This document shows, piece after piece, positions 22,720 through 33,954 of a DNA stretch of 64,000 nt. The stretch's first letter is position 1. Each line of letters starts with the position of its first letter. The position numbers and the translations under genes were made by a program. The DNA comes from Mixophyes australis. Lineage: Eukaryota; Chordata; Amphibia; Anura; Limnodynastidae. The stretch covers positions 72,124,005 through 72,188,004 of the forward strand of contig JAVHZZ010000005.1 in assembly GCA_036250195.1 (NCBI GenBank), given 5' to 3'. The notes under the pieces were generated by a model. It was not told where the DNA came from. It saw only the letters and a program-made list of their open reading frames with translations, and did not search any database.

Positions 22720-23354
22720 TTTCCAACTGTTCCTGTGTATTTGGGTCACCACACCATCAGTCAATCCTGTGCGGAAGACTGTGGGAGGTTCCTGCTGTAC
22801 CCGAGGACATGGTATATCTGATACCTGAATTTCAGATAAGCTTGCATTATTATTACTCTTTGTGAGTGTGCATTTTATATGTTAAAATCCTGATTAAATA
22901 CTGTTACCTTGAAATACTACACCATATAGTGTATTATCTCCTTTTTTTCTTACCCATTGAGTGGAAGAGAGATATGATGTTTACAGTATGCTGATGTTTT
23001 TGACTGGAGACCAGACTTGCAGTTGCTGAGTATGCTGACCACATAATATTGAAAGTGAAGTGGTTGTTAAGCTGTGTTCCAGTCTTTGGATTAATCATAC
23101 AGATAAGCGATATAATTTCCTTTGGGTGTGTAATACTATGGTGATGGGCTATCACTAACACACTGCTTCTACTAATCCTATGCCTATATTATTCTGTCTT
23201 TTATATGTGCAAACTGGACTCATACCCTTGGTCCTATAAGACCGTCCAGCAAACGTGGAACTTTGATCCATTGACTATACTATTATTTCCCCACTGAACC
23301 TGGGATAAATTCCTAGTAACACACCATTGTGCGCCGTATCCTTGTTTGACTTTC
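22720..23354. other. PLE 3' non-coding region or spacer
   Basis: AT-rich, without genes. Probably still part of the PLE, because it ends at the second TA run. Confidence 0.4.
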
Positions 23355-23360
23355 CATATA

Positions 23361-23400
<40 letters not shown>
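23355..23400. repeat. (TA)n microsatellite
   Basis: TA run with a single CA interruption, probably the partner of the TA run at 19949. Confidence 0.9.
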
Positions 23401-24180
23401 CACACATACAGTGCTCGAAGTGCGACGGTATACGGCGTTATGCCACACCGCCATTTCTCCCACTGATGTGATTTACTGATTGGTATCTCTATGTGTCTGT
23501 ATGCTGAATGTATCCTTAAACCCCTCCCCTTTCTGTATAACTATGCCTCCTATTACCTTAGCATCTGTGATTTGCTTCAATCCCTGCTCCACCTGGATAA
23601 GAAAAGCACTGTGGATATTCTGAGCTGCATCCCCCCCCCCCCCCTGCATTGCTGCTATCAATCTAATCAAAGGCATTCTTCAGCAGGTGCCTCCGCTCCC
23701 CTTGTGTTAATGGGGCTTACCTGGTTCCAGGCTCTTTCCCTCCAGATGCGCATTCTCTTCAGGTCCTCTCACAGTCAAGCAGACAACCACATGTTTCTGC
23801 CGCTAAACCTTGCATCCCACTAACCCATATCCTACTGCAAGTCACCTGCCGCACACCTGTTATACACTGCGTCAAGCCCCCTTTGAGGCCCCTGGTTGTC
23901 GGGTAGCTAAGTAATAAAAGATTATCAGGAAGTCATTATTATTAGTATTTTTGTCACCTCTGGTTATACAGTATGTGTAACAATGTTTGCTATGCTAATA
24001 CATCAACCACTATGTTTAACTTTCCACATGAATGTTAATTTATGAACTGCAGTTTGTACCTGCAGTGTTTATATACTCCAGCTCCACAGATCCCCCGCAT
24101 TCTTCTCTATCTTCTACTCTGTCTCATCCTCTTCTCTCTCGTATCATACCTCACCAAAAGTTAATATATGCTACTGTTTC
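23401..24180. other. Spacer inside the hAT stack
   Basis: Contains a C run at about 23630-23644. The open frame at 23491-23823 crosses it and has no domain. CAGTGCTCGAAGTGCG at 23409 looks like another transposon end, but no partner was found. Confidence 0.35.
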
Positions 24181-24253
24181 ACGGAGGGGGAGGGGCCCAA
24201 ACCAGTATCTTGCCTTGGGCCCCATGAGGTGTAAATCCGACTCTGGGCACTAC

Positions 24254-24640
24254 TAATGATTTGGGGACACTACTAAGGCATAATGTTATTTGGGGGCACT
24301 ACTGTATGGCATAATGTTATTTGGGGCCACTACTGTATGGCATAATGTTATTTGGGGGCACTACTGTGGCATAATGATTTGTGGGCACTATTGTGGCATA
24401 ATATGATTTGGGGTCACTATTGTGGCATAATATGATTTGGTTGTACTACTGTATGATATATGATTTGGGGCACTACTATGCCATAATATGATTTGTGGGC
24501 TCTACTGCATGGCCAAATATGAATTGAGGGTAATACTATGTGGCATAATATGACCTGGGGGCACTCCGATATGGCATAATATGAACTGGGGGCACCACGG
24601 TGTGGCATTATATGAACTTCTGCCAAAGGCAAGTCTCTCA
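24254..24640. repeat. Minisatellite, about 31-bp unit
   Basis: About a dozen degenerate copies of GCATAATGTTATTTGGGGGC followed by ACTACTGTATG. It is the same family as 19680-19870 and probably an internal feature of the surrounding hAT family. Confidence 0.85.
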
Positions 24641-24689
24641 TTGTTGAATATGACGGGGACCCAAAGAAGTTGCTGTACGGGAGTCCAAA

Positions 24690-24708
24690 ATTCCTCTTGT
24701 CGGCCCTG
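24690..24708. mobile_element. Orphan hAT right end
   Basis: Ends TTCCTCTTGTCGGCCCTG, matching hAT ends of the CAGGGCCG type. The following 8 bp (CCTGTGAG) have no partner seen upstream. Confidence 0.45.
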
Positions 24709-25315
24709 CCTGTGAGTCAAGGGGGTAGACGTCTCCAGGTAAATAATCTAAATGTTTCCTATCTAATCAAACTGATGGATCACATCCAATTATCTCTCAT
24801 CCAGCTCCACTATCCCCCTTAATTTATGTATACTGTGTTATTTAAAATGAATAGAAAAGACACATATCCAGTTACTGTAGTAAAAAAAAATATTTTCCTC
24901 TGACATTTTGCTGTAGATGGAAATATTTTTAATGCGGCGGTGTGGGTTCAAATTAGAGATGGTCACTGACCCCCGTGTTTTGGTTTTGGTTTTGGATCTG
25001 GATTACCTTTCATGTTTTGGTTATGGTTTTGGCAAAACCGCCCTTGCGTGTTTTTGTTTTGGTTTTGTTTTGCAATTTTGTTTAAAAATCAATTTTTTGG
25101 GGGTCTAAAATAACCTAATTTAGTACTCCACCTGTTTCTTGGATAAGTAGGGTAATTCTAAAGCTAATAAATTATGAAAAAAACAGTTTAATTCCTGGTA
25201 GGCCGTCCTTAATTCTACACACAAACCAGATTGTCTTCCTCTCCATCTTTGCCTATTGGCAATGCAGCCATCGTCTTTGGGTGTATATTACACCCTACAC
25301 TTATAGTTAAATATA

Positions 25316-26330
25316 AAAAGAAGCAGCCTGCAAAGATAATTTTATAAATACAAATGGGCAAAGCAGATGTTGTGTTTGGGTGTATAATATTCCCCTAGAT
25401 TAAAATATAAATAGACAAAGGGAGTTTGGTGACTGTCTGTATATCACCCCCTCCACATATAGTTAAATAGAAAAGAAGACGACCTGCATAGACTGTACAC
25501 TAAAACTAGAAATGGACAAAGGCAGTTTAGTGTCTGTCTGTATAGCCCCCCCCTCCACTTGTAGTGAAATAGAAAAAAGACAGTCAGTGTAGACTGTACA
25601 ATAAAAATAGAAATGCACAAAGGTAGTTTGGTGACTGTCTGTATCAGCCCCCCCCCCCCCCTACACTTGTAGTTAAATAGAAAAGAAGACAGCCTGCATA
25701 GGCTGTACAATTAAAGTAGAAATGCACAAAGGTAGTTTGGTGACTGTCTGTATCAGCCCCCCCCCCCTCCAATTGTAGTTAAATAGAAAAAAAAGCAGCC
25801 TGCATAGGCTGAACAATATCAAAAGAAATGGACAAAGGCAGTATGGTTTCTGTCTGTATCAGACCCCCTCTCCACTAGTAGTTAAATGGAAAACAATTCA
25901 GCCGGTATAGACTGTAGAATATAAATATATAAATGGACAAAGGCAGTTTGGTTTCTGTCTGTATCAGACCCCCTCTCCACTAGTAGTAAAATAGAAAACA
26001 ATTCAGCCGGTGTAGACTGTAGAATATAAATAGAAATGGACAAAGGCAGTTTGGTGTCAGTCTGTATCAGACCCCCCCCCCTCCACTTGTAGTTAAATAG
26101 AAAAAAATCAGTCATTATAGACTGTAGAATATAAATATAAATGGACAAAGGCAGTTTGGTGTCAGTCTGTATCAGACACCCCTTCCACTTGTACTTAAAT
26201 AGAAAAAATTCAGCCGGTATAGACTGTACAATATAAATAGAAATGGACAAAAGCAGTTTGGTGTCAGTCTATATATGACACCCTACCCTTATCGTGAAAT
26301 TGACAAAACAGCAGCCTTTCAAGACTATAC
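25316..26330. repeat. Satellite array, about 105-bp unit, inside the hAT
   Basis: At least nine units, marked by GGCAGTTTGGTGTCTGTCTG-type sequence (starts near 25410, 25522, 25622, 25730, 25828, 25943, 26044, 26149 and 26250), each with a C run and GTAGTTAAATAGAAAA. Degenerate units continue at both ends. The frames at 25444-25710 and 25882-26250 are products of this repeat. Confidence 0.88.
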
Positions 26331-26486
26331 GTCATATAGAAATGCCCCAAGTCCCTTTCCTATTTGGGGGTAGATTGCACCCTACACTTATATAGAAAGT
26401 TTTAAAAAGATGTTATCAACATCATCTTCAGCATCATCCTCACCCTCATCAGTGTGTACATCATCATCACAGACTATTAATTCATC

Positions 26487-26774
26487 TCAGCTTGAATCCG
26501 CCATTTGAGAACTGTCAGTGCTTGGATGTCTTTGATGGTAAAGGCCTTCCTCGTGGAAGATATAGTTAATTTTTATGAACATCATCTTCTCCACATTTTT
26601 CGGAAGTAACCTCCTACGTTGATCACTGACTAGGTTCCCGTCTGTGCTGAACACTCGTTCAGAGTACACACTGGAGGGTGGGCAGCTCAGGTATTGCAAA
26701 GCAAATTTGTACATGGGTTTCCAAATGGCCTGCTTTTCTTCCCAGTAAGGAAAGAGACTGTCTGACATTTCCAT
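26487..26774 (-). pseudogene. hAT transposase C-terminal dimerisation domain
   Basis: The 95-codon minus frame reads FALQYLSCPPSSVYSERVFS, TDGNLVSDQRRRLLPKNVEK and MMFIKINY. This is the conserved hAT C-terminal dimerisation region (P-SS--SERVFS--G-----R--L-P-NVE---F). A full hAT transposase is about 600-700 residues; here the zinc finger and most of the catalytic domain are gone. It lies inside an element with matching hAT ends and target duplication, so the protein and structural evidence agree. Confidence 0.88.
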
Positions 26775-27477
26775 ACCAATTGTATCATATATAAAATTGT
26801 GGTTTCACACTGGGGAATATGGGACACCCCAAAGCACTTGTAGTGCAAAATATTAAATAGATAGTGCTGCTAGATAAGACTTTCTGCAGCCAGAAAATAG
26901 TTTCTGTAGGAGGGAATATGACACCACAAACAGTTGGTAATGTTTGCTAAAATGCCTACTCTATCCTCCTCTCTTCCTTATATAACAATTGCTTCAAGAA
27001 TAATTGCAAGAATAATGAATATAATAATTGCTCTCTGCCTGCTATAATGCTGCCTGCGACCTAACCCTTCTTTCTTCCTCTGTCAAATGGCAATGGATTG
27101 CTGTGGAGGCGGGTATTTATGGATTTCAAATATTGCGAGAACCGAGCTCCGAGATCCGACGACATCACAAAGATGTTTTGCCTCGATTTCGATTCCGAAT
27201 TGGCGCCAGAGTACCGAGCATGCTTGGCTCGGTGCTCGGATAGGTGAAGCTCGGGCAGGTTCGGATCTCGGGGAACCGAGCCCGCCCATCTTTAGTTCAA
27301 ATGATCATTCAATAGTTATGTTTTTTCTGATATTTTATTTCATGTGGAATGATTCATGAAAATTCTGCCATTACTATTTAATTGAGGGAAAAGGGTACCT
27401 GTTCACTATATGAGTGTAAGTATTCTGTTGTTGCTATTTTGTGGGAGATTTGAAAAAAGCAAAACATTGGTTTCCCT

Positions 27478-27712
27478 TTGCTAATAAGTAGGAGAGGGTA
27501 TTGCTGTAATGTGGGGGGTGATGCTGGTTGCTGTAATGTGGGGGTGATGCCTGTTGCTGTAATGTGGGGGTGAAGCTGGTTGCTGTAATGAGGGGATGAT
27601 GCTGGACGCTGTAAAGTGGGGGTGATGCTGGATGCTGTAATGTGGGGATGATGCTGGACGCTGTAATTTGGGGGATAATGCTGGTTGCTGTAATGTGGGT
27701 GGGTATTGACAT
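27478..27712. repeat. Minisatellite, about 26-bp unit
   Basis: Eight or nine copies of GTTGCTGTAATGTGGGGGTG followed by ATGCTG, near the right end of the outer hAT. Confidence 0.85.
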
Positions 27713-27873
27713 AGTATGAGTGTGTGTGTGGGGGGGTATTTATTGCTGTAATTTGGGTACTAATAATGTATTGTCATGGCATTTATTGATGTAATTGGGG
27801 TGCTTACAATGTAATGTTGAGGGTCATTAGGAGAAATAAATACCCCCCCCACACACACACACACTCATACTAC
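27712..27873. repeat. Inverted repeat with (TG)n/(CA)n arms
   Basis: AGTATGAGTGTGTGTGTGGG (from 27712) is mirrored by CCCACACACACACACTCATA (about 27848-27872), enclosing about 90 bp. Confidence 0.65.
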
Positions 27874-27996
27874 ATCATGTTGTACTGCGCCAGCATCAGT
27901 GTGCAACAATATAGTGCATGGAGCCCACAACACGTGGGCCTGTGTGTTTTAAATGCCAGGGCTGATTTTTAGTCCCAGTCCGGTCCTGATTACCGA

Positions 27997-28772
27997 CCAA
28001 GGCTCCGCCTCATATTGCGCTACTCACTCTCTGAACTCACTTAACCACTGCATGAGAATGCTATAACCCCCCCCCTTACACTCATCATTTCAACTCCCTC
28101 TAAGCACCGTGCTCATTCTCCCCCAATGTGTGTAGGGTAAATGGATATACCTGGAGCAGTGCAGACCTGCCAGCCATGACTCCTGCCATGACTCCTAATC
28201 CAGCCACAACCAATCCCTGAGCACGATGGGCTCTCACAGTTCTTAGGCCTTTACTCTACTGATTCTGCCAACCTTGCTTCTTACTCAGCACCCTTTCATG
28301 AAATAAATCCACCTTCCTTCCTCACACATTTGAAGAATAAAGATGGATTTATTCAAATTCAATTTTTTTTCAAGTTTACTCTATAAACATTGGCGAGCAG
28401 ATAATGAAAGCCTTATTGGTACTATGTTTTAAACAGAAGACAATTTGCAAATCATTTTATTATAAAACAATTCAAGAAAAAAATGGTTGAAGTTCACACA
28501 TAAGCAGTCTTACATTACAGTTATTATAATCATATTCAATATATACTGTATGCTCTTAACAAAAAGCTTTAGGGGGTGGGTGTGTAATCGCTCTGATCTT
28601 ATTTCATTACTCAATCGTTAACATGCAGAACTGAGAACTCGTTTAGAATTCTCATGACCTCATCTTTATATATGGTTATCTATGGGTGTATTGTTTCCAG
28701 GGAGATCTTTGTCATCAGTTATAATGCATAATGCAATAATACATTTCTAATCTGTATACATTTCACTCCTGG

Positions 28773-28773
<1 letters not shown>
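27997..28773. other. Spacer, nothing recognised
   Basis: AT-rich, apparently single-copy. No gene or element identified. Confidence 0.5.

Positions 28774-28818
<45 letters not shown>
28774..28818. repeat. (TA)n microsatellite
   Basis: Pure TA run directly next to the 3' end of the minus-strand LINE. Confidence 0.95.
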
Positions 28819-28821
<3 letters not shown>

Positions 28822-31440
28822 TTTTTTAAACTTTTATTTATAGATTTTTTCACACAATAAAAAGTTATTCTGTATTAACCTGAGAGGGCAGGAACAAATT
28901 ACAATATGAAACAGGAACCAAAGCATAAAGATCATATCCATTTGGGGTGGTTACAAAAAATAAATAGGTTAAAGGGTTTTGCCATAATAAGCCAGTAAAG
29001 AAGCTTAAAGAGATGCAAGGAAGTGTGGCCTTGTATGCAGTGGTAAAGGCAAGGGTAAGGTGGGATAGAGGAGGGTTGGTGGGGGGGGGGGGCTGAGACT
29101 GGGTCAGGGGCTCCCTGGTGGCCAGAGGGCAGACCAAATAGGGAATTATCAGCCTAGACTGAGCTGTTCACAGGAAGAAATATTCTGATTTAGATCAGAA
29201 ATGAACTAATCACCCCAAATTTGTCAAAATTTATGGGTTTTCTTATTTAAATAAGCAGAAATTTTCTTAATGGATGCTAAATTTAAGATTTAATTGAGAA
29301 GTTGCTGTCTAGAGGGAGGGTTTAGATATTTCTAGTGTTCCGCAACCACATTGAGTTTCTGAACAGACAATTTCTCTGAGTGTCTGTCTAGGACCCGGGA
29401 CACCTCTAGACAAAGACGCTAGTGACGGCGCTAATCAAGGCTGCCACATCATCCCAGAAGGAGGCTATCCTCGGGCAAGACCACCAGATGTGGAAGAAGG
29501 ACCCCCGTTCCTTGCAGCCCCTCCAACATAAATCGGAAGTGGACCCGTAGATTTTCTTCAGCTGGGTAGGAATCAGATACCAGTGGTAGTAGATTTTGTA
29601 GGCATTTTCCTTAACAAGGGAAGAGATGGAAGTCCTAGAGACTCTCTCTCTAATTATCTCCTATGTATCCTCATCTGGCGGTCCACTCAGGTCAGCCTCC
29701 CACCGGAGTTCATGGATTTGGGGTGGCTTAGAGGAGATGAGAAGATTATATACAGTGGAAATAATTCCCCTTTGCAAAGGTGATTGGACACATATAGATT
29801 CCAGGGGAGTGAGGGGACTTGTTACATTGGACTAAGGAAGGGAGTCGACATAGTGTCTCACTTGAAGATAAGCAAACCGGTTGATAGTAGAGAAGTTGAA
29901 TTTCTCTTGTAGTAGTGGCAATGAGATTCATTGGTCTGCTGTTAAAACATCCCTCACCATCCAGATGTCCCCCTCCTGCCATACTCTAAAACGAGAATGA
30001 CATTGCCCCAGGGTAAAGGCAGGGTTGTCCCAGAGAGGGATTATTGGGTAGTGGGTTGAGGTGGTATCAAAACAAAATGAAGCCTGCAGTAGTCCCATAT
30101 CTGACAGGTAAAAAGGGCAACTGGGTGAGATAGCAATAAGAGAGGTCTATTGTCCTAAAAATTGGAGAGCGCCAACAGCAGGATTCCAAATCGATCCACT
30201 TAGGGTCCTGGCTTTTTGTAAACCATGCCACTGCTTGAATCAGGTGGGTAGCAGTGTAGTAAAAGCGGATGTCCGGAACGCCCAGCCATCACTAGCCGTG
30301 GCTCCTTGTAGAGTGGAAAAACTATGGCAGCAAAGAGTTTATCCTGCCATACAAACTGAGAAAAACAATAATGTAGTTGAATAACGGTGGACCTGGGCAC
30401 CTGTACTGGGAGAGTCTGAAATAGATAAAGCAGGCGGGGCAGGATATTCATTTTAAGAGCAACTATTCTACCCAGCCATGAAATTTTAAGTTTTTGCCAC
30501 CTGAGCAGATCTATCTTAATTGATTTGATTATGGCGGGAAAATATTCCGCATACAGAGAATTATAATGAGAGGTAATATAGACCCCTAGGTACTTAAGAT
30601 TAGACTGTCGCCAGGAGAAGCTAAAATTACTTTTAAGGAGACCCAGGGTTGATGGGAGCAGAGTTTTGGAAAGGTTTATCTTATAACCTGAGATGGAACC
30701 ATACTCAGAAAGGGTGGCAAACACGTTCGGATATGAGGTGTAAGAGGAGGTTAACGTGAGGAGAATATCATCTGCGAATAGACTAAGTTTATATTCATCG
30801 ACTGTGACGCCTTTGATATCCGGGGTGGAGTGGATTTTGGCCACTAGGGGCTCTATCACAAGGGCAAAAATTAAGGGGGAGAGGGGGCACCCCTGATGAG
30901 TGCTGTTTCTTGATTGAGATCGTGGAAGAGACCACCTCATTTACCGATACCCTAGCAGATGGATTAGAATATAGGGCCTGGATACTTTGAAGAAAGGTGC
31001 CGTCAATCCCAAACTTCCAAAGAGTTTCCAGCATGAAGGACCAGCTAATTCGGTCAATGGCCTTCTCTGCATCCAGAGACACCATTATGGCCGGGGTTTT
31101 AGTAGAGTTGATACAATGAATTAGGCTAATTGTCCTTCTGGTGTTATCACGCTCCTGATGGTATAAAACCCACTTGATCCTTGTGGATCAGGTGTGGTAT
31201 CACCACATTAAGGTGGTCAGCAAGAGCCTTCACATAGATCTTGATGTCTTTGTTCAAAAGTGAAATGGGCCTATACTGTGCACAATGCGGCAGATCTTTG
31301 CTCTCCTTCGGGATAACAATAATACAGGTCTTGAGGGATCCTTTGAGAAGGAGCCACCCTCTAGCTATAATTTTATACATTTTTAGTAGACATCCTAGAT
31401 GCAGGTAAAACAAATTTATTGTCACAAAATATATCTCATA
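28819..31440 (-). mobile_element. Tx1/L1-like LINE, 5' truncated
   Basis: Minus-strand element of the same family as that at 196-3085. Its 3' end (28819-28870) carries an A-rich tail with AATAAAAG, next to a TA run. Reading starts within RT near 31430, so the endonuclease and ORF1 are missing, as is typical of incomplete reverse transcription. Confidence 0.88.
29400..31425 (-). pseudogene. LINE ORF2: reverse transcriptase and C-terminal knuckle, broken
   Basis: Minus strand, in order: CIIVIPKESKDLPHCAQYRP and ISLLNKDIKIYVKALADHL (31330-31200); VSLDAEKAIDRISWSFM (near 31070); GCPLSPLIFALVIEPLVAKI (near 30880); the intact catalytic box FADDILLTL (near 30770); YKINLSKT; LKYLGVYIT; LLRWQKLKISWLGRIVALKM (near 30480); and, in another frame, a knuckle DLCWRGCKERGSFFHIWWSC (about 29540-29480). 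Frame breaks near 31140, 30900 and 30200 show it is dead. FADD is kept here but lost in the plus-strand copy. Confidence 0.88.
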
Positions 31441-33670
31441 CCTTTTCGTGTTTTATAAGAAATTGCAATTGAATTCTAAGAACATTACCTTACAATAAGT
31501 ACACAATGGGTGTAATTTTAAGAGACAGCAAGAACTCCATACATTAGATCTCCAATGTTGTGTCCAGGCTTGTGTGACAATGTTGTTGCTTTTTGCAAAG
31601 GGGAAAACACTTGGTCTAAATTAAGGGCGTTTTCGGGATTTTCATATCCATAAGGATCATGTCACAATGGTGTGCCACGAAAAGCACATAAATTAGATCC
31701 AGATGGTGGAGAGGCAGGCACGCATAAAGGCCGGAGCCCAGAGTTAAAATTATGTAGGGACCCAGGAATGCCATTCCCAACTCATAGGCTCCCCCTCTCT
31801 GCTTTGAATAGAGTAGAGCAGGTGACTTTGTTGACCGTGACTCTGCTTTTTTGAGAGCAGAGCAGGGGCATCAGTGTGTAGCAGTGGTGTCAGGTTGGAG
31901 CTGGGGCCTTGGAGGTGCGGGCAACCTGGTATTGCTGAGTCCCCCCACCCACTATAATTACACCTTTGCGCTATAATAAAGGTGTTTAACAATACTTTCA
32001 ATGACCTACAAACATTCTAGACACACTTAACAAACTGGAAAAACAGGTTAGTACAAATAAACTGAAGTATTAAATATTTAGATCTTAAAAAATTCAAGTC
32101 TTGTTGGCCTCTTTACTTCTTGAAGACTAATAATACTGTAATAGAAGTTAAATGAACAGTTCACCTGCAAATCTGTTCAGTTTAATGTTGTTGGAATCCA
32201 GTTTGTAAATAGGCAGTGCTTTGGCCTGACTTAGCACTTTTGTACTTGAAAAAGGCTTAGAGCTAAGTAAAAAGTGCACTGGACCTGTAAAACTGTCAGG
32301 AGTAATTGTCAAATCTCTTCAAATTTAAGGCGTCAAGTTACATAAGCTTGCACAAACCATTCTAAAATAGTCATGCAAATTAGTTATTTTATTCTCTTCT
32401 TTGAAAAACATGTGTGTGTAAATTTTATTTTTGATTGCAATGAAACTATAGTTGTTTGTTATCAGTTTTTTTGGCAAATAAATCAGGCATACCAAATGCA
32501 AGAGATTGTACAGACCTGGTAGGTTATTGCTTCCCAATGTGATTTTCCAGGCTGAACCAATCTGGATAACTAATTTCCTCCACTTTCATCAAACACAAGG
32601 ACCATTCCTTTAAAAACACAGTCGCTTACATTCCATGATGTTTTTCTTGGAAATGTTGGTATGATGGAAAGTTAGTGTCTGGTTTATTCATTTCTTTCTA
32701 ACCCAAAAAATGCTGATTTAAAAGCAGTAATTATTTTTAAGTTAGTTTATCTGGGCAATGCCCCACAAGCTCATCTATCTTAATCTGTCTAAACTCTTAA
32801 AAGTTTGCTGACCCTTTTATCAGCTTATAGGATTGATAAGGAGCTGAATGCTATTCCTCTTGACATTTATAACTATGAATAATACCAACATATTTTAGCT
32901 AACATACAAAGAAAAAACGAATAGATCTTGCTAAGGGCATCGGTAGTGCCAACGTTGGCTCTGAACCACTGTGCTATTGACTACACATTTTGGTTTCCTT
33001 TCATGCTGTGATCTTGTAATAGTAACATTTTCTCTTTTTGCTGGTTACAGCTCATTTCCACATGGTTATTTCTACATGACTGGATCACCAAATGAGGAAT
33101 GAAGACATCACTGAGGGAGTTAGCTGTTAAATTTACTGATTATTTATATAGCACTTGCATAGTTACCAACATATGGATAGAATTTCCAGTAATGCTTTGA
33201 TGCCAGAAAGGTGGTTGTAAGCACATTATGTGCTACGCTGTCTAGTATGGGCAGAATATTACATAACGGGACCTGCACGTGGTATGCAGTGGCTATGAGC
33301 TCCGACTCATCTCTGTGCTCCATGGCCGCTGCACACCCTCTAAGTACGACAGGTTCACCACTGCTATCTAGATACAGCTGGGTGCATTAATTCATAGTCA
33401 TTACATGTCCACTGAACATAATCATATTGTCATTTTTTTAAAGTTGAAATAGTCATCTTTACGTGATACAAACTTTTAAACCCCAGAGAACAAAAATAGA
33501 TGTATCATTAGCAAATATTAAAAATGAGTCCCACATGACAACTATGGACCAGAACATACCACAGATAAAGCTTATATGTAGAGTATGGTGACTAATTCCT
33601 GTTCTCCATACGTATCTCATGTGTTTACACACTACACTAATGTCACAGAGGGGAAATATGTCTGAAACCT
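31441..33670. other. Spacer, mostly single-copy-like
   Basis: No gene supported. 31672-31990 looks like a degraded repeat with short frames on both strands and no domains. 32040-33110 is AT-rich and looks unique. Confidence 0.45.
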
Positions 33671-33677
33671 ACAGTAA

Positions 33678-33950
33678 TACCCTGTTCACACTGCCTCAGA
33701 AACCTGGGTTACTGCCGGTGCATCTACCCGGGTTGGGGTAGATGCTCTGGGAATTGAACCCGGGTCTTTTGCAGGGTTATTCTCAGGTCCAACCCGGGTA
33801 AATGCCAGGCTGAACGGTTAGACCCGGGATTTTCAACCCGGGTCTCACCAAACACTATTGAAAAATAGTGTAACGAAAAACCATCACAAGAGGAGCCAAT
33901 CAAAGCTCCTCTTGGGATGTTGCCAGGGAGAGCCAGGAATTTGTCAGAGT
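33678..33950. mobile_element. Partial DNA repeat with AACCCGGGT palindromes
   Basis: Several AACCCGGG/CCCGGGTT motifs in both orientations (33685-33845) and a small hairpin around AAGAGGAGC...GCTCCTCTT (33887-33916). It appears cut at the right by the L2 element. Family not identified. Confidence 0.4.
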
Positions 33951-33954
33951 GGGA

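Larger units (their letters stand above)
19986..23354 (+). mobile_element. Penelope-like element (PLE), 5' truncated
   Basis: Comprises the reverse transcriptase/GIY-YIG gene and about 1.4 kb of downstream non-coding DNA. That region has repeated AAGATGGCC motifs (22265-22390), a GCGCATGCGCAG direct repeat (22551-22626) and a hammerhead-like motif (22675-22715). TA runs border both sides (19949-19985 and 23355-23400), suggesting insertion into a TA microsatellite. The right boundary is less certain than the left. Confidence 0.8.
18351..24245. mobile_element. hAT element with TSD GGCACTAC, holding nested insertions
   Basis: The left end CAGGGCCGGATTTACC and the right end (minus reading CAGAGTCGGATTTACACC) are inverted repeats. 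Both are bordered by GGCACTAC (18343-18350 and 24246-24253), a perfect 8-bp duplication. GGCACTAC also occurs in the tandem array just outside the right end, so chance is more likely than usual. Nested inside are the hAT MITE at 18902, a SINE tail and the Penelope-like element. No hAT transposase remains in it. Confidence 0.65.
24954..27294 (-). mobile_element. hAT element, 2.34 kb, with exact 8-bp TSD
   Basis: Terminal repeats TAGAGATGG (24954) and CCATCTTTA (ends 27294) are bordered by a perfect 8-bp duplication GTTCAAAT (24946-24953 and 27295-27302). The left subterminal region is rich in GGTTTT repeats. The right has repeated ACCGAGC-type motifs (27130-27280) that may be transposase-binding sites. 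A transposase C-terminus lies on the minus strand at 26487-26774, and a satellite array of about 105-bp units fills 25316-26330. The N-terminal part of the transposase is missing, so this is an internally deleted copy. Confidence 0.92.
17989..27988. mobile_element. Outer hAT element carrying nested insertions
   Basis: The left end CAGGGCCGGACTGGCCATC and the right end (minus-strand reading CAGGACCGGACTGGGAC) are inverted repeats. The flanks are ATTACCAA (17981-17988) and ATTACCGA (27989-27996), a 7-of-8 match to an hAT target duplication. Most of the 10 kb between is later insertions: hAT elements at 18351-24245 and 24954-27294, a Penelope-like element and others. The two ends could instead belong to separate hAT families that match by chance. 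Confidence 0.5.

Noticed and set aside
17989..24708. Pairing of the hAT left end at 17989 with the right end at 24708
   Set aside because: Flanks ATTACCAA and CCTGTGAG do not match. The end at 27988, with ATTACCGA, fits better.
25444..26250. Minus-strand open frames of 88 and 122 codons with repeating ILQS and FLFNYKW motifs
   Set aside because: They are translations of the 105-bp satellite array inside a hAT element.
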